DNA of 15,723 nucleotides, taken from assembly GCA_002313415.1 (NCBI GenBank), contig DCBH01000064.1, positions 1 to 15,723 of the forward strand, in the 5' to 3' direction. This DNA comes from Flavobacteriales bacterium UBA1112. Lineage in GTDB: Bacteria > Bacteroidota > Bacteroidia > Flavobacteriales_D > Sanyastnellaceae. Under the pieces are notes generated by a model. That model did not search any database. It was not told where the DNA came from and saw only the letters and a list, made by a program, of their open reading frames with translations. A program made the position numbers and the translations under genes. Shown one piece after another: positions 1-6,960 of this stretch (position 1 is its first letter; every line of letters starts with the position of its first letter).

Positions 1-18
1 TCGCCTGATTGAAAATGA

Positions 19-51
19 ACGGGCCACCCTTGGGTGGCCCGTTTTGTTTTT
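19..51 (+). terminator. Rho-independent terminator of an upstream rightward gene
   Basis: An 11-bp perfect stem (acgggccaccc, 19-29, pairing with gggtggcccgt, 32-42) closes over a two-base tt loop; the top pair probably opens to give a four-base loop. It is followed on the + strand by a T-rich run, ttttgttttt (42-51). The gene it ends lies left of the window. Read on the opposite strand, the stem is followed only by a weaker run (ttcattttc), so it may also serve the converging gene that ends at 72, less efficiently. Confidence 0.88.
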
Positions 52-71
52 GCCATATCCAATTGCCTCAC

Positions 72-1892
72 TTAACAGGAAGACGACAGGACGCTTAACA
101 AAAGGAGCAAGTCAAGTGTGCCTACGACGCCGTCGCCATCCAAGTCACCTACGCAACCTGAATTGTTGATAGGCACGCAAGAGGTTTCACTTGCGGACCA
201 TTCACTGCCCGTCCCGCACAAGGAATGTTGGATGGCGCCGATGGAGGGTGGATTGTTGGACGGAACCACTTGGTTGAAGAAGTCTCTGCCGCCATTATTT
301 TGTAAAAAATCCAAGGAATTCTCGCTTCCGGAAATCAGCGTTCCGCCTTGAATGGCAGGGCTGGTTGATTGAAGTTGGTAAGTCAGAGCGGATTGGAGAG
401 GAACAGATGGCATTGTTTCAACAAAAAGCGGATTCAAAAACAACGCTTCTGACAAAAGGTTGTCGTCCAATTCAATGCGTGAGGTGGGATAAAACAAATT
501 CTTACTGATCACGTATTCGTTGTCTTGCGTTTCCAAATAGCTTTCGAGAATTTCGCCTGAAGATTCCATGTAAATGAGATTGTTCAGAATATGAACATCC
601 CCTGACTCTGGCCACACGTAGATTTCAGGGTTGAGCGTTGAATCAACATAGATGGTGTTGTTGTAAAAAAAAGTTCCTTCACTTGGACATCGCGTCGGGC
701 CTCCGCAAAATGTAGAGACCCAAAAAATCTTCCCTTTTTTGTTCCATTGTAGGCCGTCAGGGTCTTCTCGGTATCCGTCATTGATGCTGATGTTGTAACG
801 AAAACCGCAATTGATGTTGTCTCCCAACACCTCAGCAAAACCGCCCTCGTTGTTGAAGCTCAAATTGTACTGTATCACCACATCTTTGCAGCCGTAGTCG
901 ATGTGAGCGCTGTAAGAGTCCTGAGGTCCATGTGCATTCATCAAACGGTTGTGTTGAATGAACACACGTTCGCACTTAAATGGCCAGGTACCACTTCCTC
1001 GTTTCCACATTCGATTGTCGATGCTTGATCCAGTGTGGTTGAAGAGACAATGCTCTACGACGACATCACGAGATCTGTTGGGAACGAATCCTGAACCGCC
1101 TGTATGTGAGAAAGTGCAATTGAGCACGTGGATGTTTTCGTTTTTGATGTCGTCGTTGCCTGCCAAGCCAAGCGCTTTGATCCACAATCCATAATGCCCT
1201 GTTCGGGTGATTTCAGCACCCTCAATGGTGACATTGTTGATTGTATTTACAATACCCGCCAAAGTGTCGGAACGATTTTCCAATTTGATTCCGTACCCGA
1301 GATGTTGGTTGTTTGAGTTCGTGGGCGTGGGAAAAATGTCATGAATCAAGACATCACTTACAACAATTCCATGGATGTTCGTAGAGTCGGCGACGACTTT
1401 GATCCCAAATCTGACATTTTTTCCGGAACCCCAGTCGTTTGTCTCGCCCAGAAATGAGGGGAGCCTTTTGAGTTCACCATTTTCATCGAGATGTGATGCT
1501 TGATTGGTGAAAACGAGATTTTCAACCGTGATGAAGCTGTCGTTGTAAATCAAAAGTGCTGCTTGATATCCATTTCCATCAAGTACTGGATGAGGCATAT
1601 CGGCGTCTCCATATGCGCCGATGACAATGGATTGCGATTGAGAACCAGATCCTTTCAAATGAAACATCCCAAGCCACGAACCACCTCGTTCAAACAAGAT
1701 GCGATCGCCGGGTGAAAAGGTCTCCTGGTTCAGTTTGTTGATGGTTTGCCATGCTTCATTCGCTGATGTTCCGGAGGCTGCATCATGGCCTGTCGGCGAG
1801 ATGTAGTACGTCTCTTGAGCCATTGAATCACAGGGATTCAAGAGCAACGCTGTCAACGTGAATAATGGTGCGAATGGAAATAGGCGGAACAT
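72..1892 (-). CDS. Secreted right-handed parallel beta-helix protein with C-terminal dockerin-like tail
   Basis: The 606-residue protein starts with a signal peptide (basic MFR, hydrophobic core, likely cleavage after SMA near residue 25). Next comes the opening typical of extracellular beta-helix enzymes (YYISPTGHDAASGTS, then a PGDRILFERGGSW turn) and a long series of short beta-strand coils rich in N, I and V (roughly residues 30-550). This fold is used by polysaccharide lyases (PL1, PL6) and some glycosidases, but I see no signature that fixes a family, so the reaction is unknown. After a cysteine-containing linker (CGTGSEW...SC) comes one 12-residue EF-hand loop, DLDGDGVVGTLD (residues 583-594, bases 111-146), and a leucine-rich helix. 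This resembles half of a type I dockerin; no T9SS tail is present. The gene is transcribed divergently from the sulfatase operon and probably supplies an extracellular glycan-cutting or glycan-binding function to it. The fold is fairly certain; catalysis is a guess. Confidence 0.85.
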   Translation of the reverse strand: MFRLFPFAPLFTLTALLLNPCDSMAQETYYISPTGHDAASGTSANEAWQTINKLNQETFSPGDRILFERGGSWLGMFHLKGSGSQSQSIVIGAYGDADMPHPVLDGNGYQAALLIYNDSFITVENLVFTNQASHLDENGELKRLPSFLGETNDWGSGKNVRFGIKVVADSTNIHGIVVSDVLIHDIFPTPTNSNNQHLGYGIKLENRSDTLAGIVNTINNVTIEGAEITRTGHYGLWIKALGLAGNDDIKNENIHVLNCTFSHTGGSGFVPNRSRDVVVEHCLFNHTGSSIDNRMWKRGSGTWPFKCERVFIQHNRLMNAHGPQDSYSAHIDYGCKDVVIQYNLSFNNEGGFAEVLGDNINCGFRYNISINDGYREDPDGLQWNKKGKIFWVSTFCGGPTRCPSEGTFFYNNTIYVDSTLNPEIYVWPESGDVHILNNLIYMESSGEILESYLETQDNEYVISKNLFYPTSRIELDDNLLSEALFLNPLFVETMPSVPLQSALTYQLQSTSPAIQGGTLISGSENSLDFLQNNGGRDFFNQVVPSNNPPSIGAIQHSLCGTGSEWSASETSCVPINNSGCVGDLDGDGVVGTLDLLLLLSVLSSSC

Positions 1893-1970
1893 GAAGAGAA
1901 GGTATCAACAATACTCAAAAGTGTAATGTACCTTGCGCATGAAGCATTGTTTTATCCAAACGAAAGAGTT
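1893..1970. promoter_or_regulatory. Divergent intergenic spacer, presumed to hold both promoters
   Basis: This 78-base spacer separates the leftward beta-helix gene (start codon ends at 1892) from the rightward operon (preferred start 1971). Both transcription units must begin in or near it. I looked for the Bacteroidota promoter pattern (TTTG, then TAnnTTTG about 19 bases on) and found no convincing match on either strand. The nearest resemblance is TATTGTTG on the minus strand (1906-1913), too close to the start codon to trust. The short purine stretch gaaagag (1962-1968) before 1971 may help initiation. Confidence 0.4.
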
Positions 1971-2936
1971 ATGACCACATTGATGCGGATTTCTGATTTG
2001 TCCATCTCACAAGCTTTGACTTTGTTGTTCTTGAGCACCATGTTCGTCCCCATGGTGGGTGGACAAATCGTTTATGATTGGCAAGGATCGAAGGAAGGAT
2101 GGGTTCCTGCCAGCGAAACAAATCTCGGATGCAACTTGGTCGAGCAGCCGGAGGCGATGGCAATGCGCGCATTCAATGCGACTCCGGTCATGCGCAGTGG
2201 CACGGTGAGCGAGAGTTTGAACATTGATGCGAGCGAGTACGACCGTGTTCAAATCACCCTGAAGAATCCAACCTCATCTGGGAATCCAAATGCAAGGCTG
2301 TTCGCATATCCACCCGAATCCAACTCATTCATGTGTCATTGGAATGTCGCGGTGGATACGGCCATGACCGACTTCCAAACCTACACCTTGGATCTGACGA
2401 GCCCTCCCAACGCTGGAAGTGGGTCATTTGAAGGAGCTTTGGGCAGATTTGGATGGAGAGGTCCTTGGGGTGTGGCCAATGGGGACACCATTTATTGGAA
2501 AAGTATGGTTGTCTACAATTCAGAGGGCTGCACCAATGCTGATGCGTGCAATTACGCGCCATTTGCTGAGGTGGACAATGGCATGTGTGTTTTGGTCGGC
2601 GATTCTTGTGACGACGGGAATCCTGAAACGCTTAACGATGTGATTACTGGAGATTGTCTTTGTGCAGGTGAGGTTGACTTGCTTGAAGAGCGCGTTGAAT
2701 TGAAAGCGCTAGAGTTGGCGCCAAATCCTGCCTCCGTTTACATCCAGGCTCGTTCCGAAGGTCCGTTGGGCGTTGTCCGTGTCTTGGATGTAAATGGTCG
2801 CGTTTGGATGCGCGAAGAAACCACGGAATTCACCCTCCTGCTCGATGTGAATTCGCTTTCGCCTGGGACCTACTTTCTTGAAACGGGGGCAGCCCGTGGT
2901 CGCACGATTTCGCGCTTCGTGGTCCATCGTCCCTGA
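1971..2936 (+). CDS. T9SS-secreted beta-sandwich (carbohydrate-binding-like) protein
   Basis: First gene of the rightward operon. From ATG 1971 it gives 321 residues with a normal signal peptide (MTTLMRIS, a hydrophobic stretch, cleavage near GGQ at about residue 32). An in-frame ATG at 1926 would add 15 charged or polar residues ahead of it and is less likely. Residues about 33-180 form a beta-sandwich of carbohydrate-binding-module style, opening with IVYDWQGSKEGW and closing with NGDTIYWKSMVVYN. Residues about 186-233 are the cysteine-rich segment GCTNADACNYAP...GDSCDDGN...CLCAG common in Flavobacteriales surface proteins. Residues about 250-321 are a type A T9SS sorting domain (ELAPNPASVYIQ, VLDVNGRVW, LSPGTYFLE), which directs export across the outer membrane and attachment to the surface. 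No catalytic domain is seen. The likely role is glycan capture at the cell surface, inferred from fold and neighbours. Confidence is high for the sorting domain and moderate for the ligand class. Confidence 0.85.
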   Translation: MTTLMRISDLSISQALTLLFLSTMFVPMVGGQIVYDWQGSKEGWVPASETNLGCNLVEQPEAMAMRAFNATPVMRSGTVSESLNIDASEYDRVQITLKNPTSSGNPNARLFAYPPESNSFMCHWNVAVDTAMTDFQTYTLDLTSPPNAGSGSFEGALGRFGWRGPWGVANGDTIYWKSMVVYNSEGCTNADACNYAPFAEVDNGMCVLVGDSCDDGNPETLNDVITGDCLCAGEVDLLEERVELKALELAPNPASVYIQARSEGPLGVVRVLDVNGRVWMREETTEFTLLLDVNSLSPGTYFLETGAARGRTISRFVVHRP

Positions 2937-2947
2937 GTCTCGGCATT

Positions 2948-4462
2948 GTGAATCAACCTTGCCGCAGTCTTCGTGTTGTATACGTTGCGGCCAACCTGGG
3001 CTTTCTTTTGGGATGCACTTCTGTACCAAAAAATGTGCCTGCCGATGGACGGAATGTCTTGCTTATTGTCGCGGATGACTTGAATTGCTCTCTGGGATGT
3101 TATGGCGATTCATCCGCATTCACGCCTCACATTGACAATCTCGCAGACCAGGGTACGCGTTTCGCCCAAGCTCACTGTCAATATCCTTTGTGTGGTCCCT
3201 CTAGAACCAGTTTCTTAACAGGGTTGTACCCCAGTCAGTCGGGAGTTCGTGAAAATCGAGTTCTCTTAAGAGACGCATTGCCCAGTGTGGTCACCTTGCC
3301 GCAACTTTTCCGCCAGAACGGTTATGATGTGGTCCGTATTGGCAAGTTGTTTCATTACGACAACCCTGGGGAAATCGGGACCGCAGGCCAAGATGACAAT
3401 CCGTCGTGGGACGAAACATACAATCCTGCTGGTCGTGACAAGAGAGAAGAACATCTCATCCATTCCTTGGTTCAGGGGAGGTTCGGAGGCACATTGAGTT
3501 GGTATCGATCCCTGGGAAATGACGAGGAGTATACGGACGGCATGGTCGCTCAAATTGCTCGAAGAAAACTCGAAGAATTTGCGGATTCTCAAGTGCCATT
3601 TTTTTTGGCGGTGGGCTTTTTTCGACCGCATACGCCCTTTTTGGCGCCATCGAAATATTTTGACTTTCACCCTCTTGAGGGCATTGATGTGCCCAACCGA
3701 GAGGAAGACTCATGGCGAGACTTGCCGCAGCCTGCCCAACGTTCGCTTCGAGCGAAGTCGAGCCAATTGGACTTGTCAATCGACACGGCAAAGGCGATCA
3801 TTCAAGCTTATCGCGCATCTGTATCCTTTGTTGACGCTCAGGTTGGTCAGGTGCTGGATGCATTGAAGAAGACTGGCCTTGACGACCACACACTCGTCAT
3901 CTTTCTTAGTGATCATGGCTATCATCTCGGAGAACACGGACATTGGCAGAAGCAAACTTTGTTTGAAGACGCCACGCGCGTGCCATTGATTGTTCGAGGG
4001 ATGCAGGATGTTATTCCCGGTTCGATTGCTGGTCAACCCGTTGAGTTGATCGATCTTTTTCCTACCGTATCAACTTGGGCAGGGATTGCATTCGATGAGT
4101 CGCTGCCGGGTATCGACTTGTTTGCGTCTTGGAATAGCGATGGAAATCCGCGCCAAGGGGCTTACACTGAATGGCGCAAGGGAGCTACATTTCGAACGAA
4201 GAACCACAGAATCACAAGATGGGGTGAGGGAGGCTCGCTGGGTTGGGAATTGTATGATCACACCGTTGACCCGAATGAACTCCACAATGTTGCTGATGAT
4301 GCATCCATGGTGCAAACATTTGATTCCTTAAGGCATCTCATGCTAAGCATAGAATCGACCAATCAGCAAGTTCCTGACGCGGCTGGAGAGGTCAATCGAA
4401 AGGCCAGGCCGATTCCACGAACACCTCCGATTTTAGGACAGCCTCATTCAAAAATGCCATGA
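2948..4462 (+). CDS. Lipoprotein sulfatase, iduronate-2-sulfatase-like (S1_7-type)
   Basis: This type I formylglycine sulfatase of 504 residues hydrolyses sulfate esters. The start is GTG at 2948, 11 bases after the previous stop; it is the only start giving the complete signal, and no ATG is available before the catalytic core. The signal ends in a lipobox, LLGC, with lipidated Cys23. Active-site residues visible are the metal-binding pair Asp43-Asp44, the signature CGPSR with Cys82 (to be converted to formylglycine) and Arg86, the IGKLFH motif with Lys133 and His136, SDHG with Asp322-His323, and Lys335 in GHWQK. The GKLFH form, FFLAVGFFRPHTPF and SDHGYHLGEHGHW match the human iduronate-2-sulfatase group. 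That points to a 2-O-sulfated or similarly placed sugar, but specificity cannot be read by eye. No acidic surface-export motif follows Cys23, so it may face the periplasm. Translation is coupled to the next sulfatase by an ATGA overlap. Confidence 0.93.
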   Translation: MNQPCRSLRVVYVAANLGFLLGCTSVPKNVPADGRNVLLIVADDLNCSLGCYGDSSAFTPHIDNLADQGTRFAQAHCQYPLCGPSRTSFLTGLYPSQSGVRENRVLLRDALPSVVTLPQLFRQNGYDVVRIGKLFHYDNPGEIGTAGQDDNPSWDETYNPAGRDKREEHLIHSLVQGRFGGTLSWYRSLGNDEEYTDGMVAQIARRKLEEFADSQVPFFLAVGFFRPHTPFLAPSKYFDFHPLEGIDVPNREEDSWRDLPQPAQRSLRAKSSQLDLSIDTAKAIIQAYRASVSFVDAQVGQVLDALKKTGLDDHTLVIFLSDHGYHLGEHGHWQKQTLFEDATRVPLIVRGMQDVIPGSIAGQPVELIDLFPTVSTWAGIAFDESLPGIDLFASWNSDGNPRQGAYTEWRKGATFRTKNHRITRWGEGGSLGWELYDHTVDPNELHNVADDASMVQTFDSLRHLMLSIESTNQQVPDAAGEVNRKARPIPRTPPILGQPHSKMP

Positions 4463-5877
4463 AGTACAATTGGATTGCATGGGTCGTGATTGGATGTGCA
4501 GGATGCACCTCCATGACTGCACCTGAAAAAAGTTTCAACGATTTGCCCAATTTTATCGTCATGCTTGTGGATGACCAAGCTTGGAATGGAACCTCAGTCA
4601 GGATGCTACCAGGCATGGCTGAGTCGGCAAGTGATTTTCATCAAACACCACATTTGGATTCATTGGCTTCAATGGGCATGCGTTTTTCGAATGCAAGGGC
4701 TTCAGCACCTGTGTGTGCGCCGTCTCGCTACAGCATTCAATTTGGCAAATCTCCGGCGAGAATGCGATTGATTCGAGTGGGAATGGATGCAGGTCACATT
4801 CCCCATGGACAATGGGTGAGCATTGCGAAATTGTTGCGAAACGTAGATTCGACCTACGTTGCGGGGCACTTTGGGAAGTGGGGGATGGGAGCAAGTCCAG
4901 AAACATTTGGCTTTGATGAAAGTGATGGCCCAACAAAGAATTATGATGGAGGATTTGTCAACGACAAGTCCCAGTGGGAAACCACGACCAAAGAAGATCC
5001 AAAGAAGATTTTACACGTGACTGAGCGGGCTTCCCAGTTTTTGGATTCGTGCGCGAAAACACGACAACCCTTTTATCTTCAGATGTCTCACTACGCAGTC
5101 CACAGCAGCATAGAAACGACGACATCTTCTTTGGAGACCATGGCCATTGCTTCTCCAGGTGAGCGGCACAAACATGTCGGATTTGCAGCAATGACTCAAG
5201 ATTTGGACGAAAGCCTTGGCCAAATCATGAAAAAATTGGATGAGTTGGAGTTGATGGACAACACCTACTTGATATACATGTCAGACAACGGGGGAGTGCC
5301 CAACATTCCAGGAGCAAAGAAATACACCCAAAGTTTGAATCATCCGCTTCAAAGAGGAAAGTGGGATGCCATGGAAGGAGGCTTGCGTGTTCCGATGGTG
5401 GTCGCCGGTCCAGGAGTCGAACCGGGATCTCACACTATTTGCCCCATTTGGGGCGCGGACTTACTTCCCACCATTGCATCGTTGGCGGGTGGTACTCATC
5501 ATCTTCCGGACAGTCTTGATGGAGGCAGTTTTTCAAACCTTTTGTTACAGGGAGGGACGGGAAAAGTGACACGTCCCTACGATGGGATGGCATTTCACGT
5601 TCCCTATCAAAATAAGATTGCCTTGAATAGACCTCATTCCGCTTGGATTTCAGGAGACTTCAAATTGCTCTATTTCCACGACGACGGAGAAACAAGGCTG
5701 TATGATTTGCAGGCAGATATCGGAGAACAACACGATTTGGCCGAGTCATTGCCAGCTGTTGCAGAAAGGATGAGCAGTGAACTGCTTGGATACCTGCATG
5801 AGGTGAGTGCACCACGCTGGCAAGAGGGCATTACATGGAAAAATGCACCTTTTCGTTCGTTTGAATCCATTCACTGA
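4459..5877 (+). CDS. Lipoprotein sulfatase, S1_16-like
   Basis: This second type I sulfatase has 472 residues and starts inside the stop of the previous gene (ATGA, 4459-4462). A short signal ends in VIGC-AGC; either Cys13 or Cys16 could be the lipidated residue. Catalytic features are Asp38-Asp39 (VMLVDDQAW), CAPSR with Cys86 as formylglycine precursor and Arg90, Lys140, a histidine pair in SHYAVH, SDNGG with Asp276-Asn277, and the lysine in QRGKWDAMEGG. One usual residue is missing: the GKWHLG motif reads GKWGMG, so Gly142 stands where histidine is normal. The openings WNGTSVRM and YSIQFGKSPAR recall SulfAtlas S1_16, a group that I recall including enzymes acting on 4-O-sulfated galactose-type sugars; this assignment is from memory. 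It shares one base with the FGE gene that follows (TGATG), which fits a need for formylglycine maturation. Confidence 0.92.
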   Translation: MKYNWIAWVVIGCAGCTSMTAPEKSFNDLPNFIVMLVDDQAWNGTSVRMLPGMAESASDFHQTPHLDSLASMGMRFSNARASAPVCAPSRYSIQFGKSPARMRLIRVGMDAGHIPHGQWVSIAKLLRNVDSTYVAGHFGKWGMGASPETFGFDESDGPTKNYDGGFVNDKSQWETTTKEDPKKILHVTERASQFLDSCAKTRQPFYLQMSHYAVHSSIETTTSSLETMAIASPGERHKHVGFAAMTQDLDESLGQIMKKLDELELMDNTYLIYMSDNGGVPNIPGAKKYTQSLNHPLQRGKWDAMEGGLRVPMVVAGPGVEPGSHTICPIWGADLLPTIASLAGGTHHLPDSLDGGSFSNLLLQGGTGKVTRPYDGMAFHVPYQNKIALNRPHSAWISGDFKLLYFHDDGETRLYDLQADIGEQHDLAESLPAVAERMSSELLGYLHEVSAPRWQEGITWKNAPFRSFESIH

Positions 5878-6902
5878 TGACAATGCGAGGGGGCGTGATT
5901 TTTGCGTTTTTGGTTTTGATGGGATGTGGTGACATTTCCGTCAACCATCGCCCATTGGACGAAGCAGCGTTGCCCCAAGTCAATCATGCAAACATGATTT
6001 GGGTTGCGGGCGGATCTTTTCAAATGGGAGCTTCCAAAAATGACTTGGAGGCCTTGCCCAGAGAAAAACCGCGTCACCTCGTACAAGTGAGTGGCTTTTT
6101 CATGGATGCACATGAGGTCACCAACGCCCAATTCGCGGAATTTGTTGAAGCGTCTGGCTACGTCACTGTTGCCGAGCGGAGCGTCGAGACACCAGAGGGC
6201 GTTTTTGACCCTGGCTCCATGGTGTTTGAGTCTCCCCAAGATGTCTTTGGTTTGAGGGACCACGGTCAATGGTGGAGGTGGAGAGAATCCGCGAGTTGGA
6301 GGTATCCAGAAGGTCCCGGGTCGACATGGAAAAATCGCACCGAACACCCTGTTGTGCATGTGGCACACGAAGATGCCGTTGCATACGCCACTTGGCGAAA
6401 GTGCAGGTTGCCGACAGAGGCAGAGTGGGAGTATGCCGCGACATCAGGGGGGCGCGAATTCCGCTACCCTTGGGGCAATGTCTCCCCCAGTATCGGGAAA
6501 AGCAAATGCAACATCTGGGATGGTGTATTCCCAACTCTCAACCTTGCCACGGATGGTCATGTTGGAACATCACCTGTGATGACCTACCCGCCGAGTCCCT
6601 TGGGATTTTGGGATTTAGGTGGAAACGTTTGGGAGTTGTGTGAAGACTGGTACGCACCTGGAACGTACGCCTTGGCAGGCAACGGAGGGGCATTGAGCAA
6701 TCCAAGCGGGCCATCGGAATCCTTTGACCCTCTCGAACCAGATGTGCCTAAAAAGGTCATGCGTGGCGGATCATACTTGTGCAACGAGGGGTATTGTTCA
6801 AGCTACAGGGTGACTGCGCGCATGCCCGTTGCATTCGACACGGGAACAAGTCACATTGGATTCCGCTGTGTTCGCACTCCTGATGTCGAAAGTGAAGATT
6901 GA
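5877..6902 (+). CDS. Lipoprotein formylglycine-generating enzyme (sulfatase-maturating, SUMF1-like)
   Basis: The 341-residue protein belongs to the copper- and oxygen-dependent FGE family, which oxidises the cysteine of CxPSR in sulfatases to formylglycine. The domain spans about residues 40-334: MIWVAGGSFQMG, FFMDAHEVTNAQFAEFV, then WRYPEGPGS, EHPVVHVAHEDAVAYATW, RLPTEAEWEYA, YPWG, NIWDGVFP, GNVWEL, GGSYLCNEGYC and HIGFRC. Both catalytic cysteines (human Cys336 and Cys341) are present as Cys302 and Cys307. This separates it from the many FGE-fold proteins without them, such as the Bacteroidota secretion and gliding lipoproteins GldJ and GldK. The N-terminus is a lipoprotein signal (FLVLMGC, Cys17), so the enzyme should sit on the outer side of the inner membrane or on the outer membrane, not in the cytoplasm. 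It follows two sulfatases with a one-base overlap and probably matures all three in the operon. Confidence 0.93.
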   Translation: MTMRGGVIFAFLVLMGCGDISVNHRPLDEAALPQVNHANMIWVAGGSFQMGASKNDLEALPREKPRHLVQVSGFFMDAHEVTNAQFAEFVEASGYVTVAERSVETPEGVFDPGSMVFESPQDVFGLRDHGQWWRWRESASWRYPEGPGSTWKNRTEHPVVHVAHEDAVAYATWRKCRLPTEAEWEYAATSGGREFRYPWGNVSPSIGKSKCNIWDGVFPTLNLATDGHVGTSPVMTYPPSPLGFWDLGGNVWELCEDWYAPGTYALAGNGGALSNPSGPSESFDPLEPDVPKKVMRGGSYLCNEGYCSSYRVTARMPVAFDTGTSHIGFRCVRTPDVESED

Positions 6903-6960
6903 TGCAAAATGTCGGAAGTTGGACACACCCTGTTGCCTTTTGTCTTAAGTTAGACAGCCC
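6903..6960 (+). promoter_or_regulatory. Internal operon gap with short inverted repeat
   Basis: This is the only gap of note within the rightward run (58 bases); it divides the sulfatase/FGE genes from the beta-barrel genes. It contains an interrupted inverted repeat, TGTCTTAAGTTAGACA (6941-6956; arms TGTCT and AGACA), ending four bases before the next ATG. No T-rich terminator and no good Bacteroidota promoter pattern is visible. It could hold an internal promoter, an operator or only a processing hairpin; evidence for any of these is thin. Confidence 0.25.

Noticed and set aside
5877..6902. Calling the SUMF1-domain lipoprotein a GldJ/GldK-type secretion or gliding component
   Set aside because: Those lack the paired active-site cysteines; here Cys302 and Cys307 are present, the insert pattern follows human FGE, and the gene is coupled to sulfatases.
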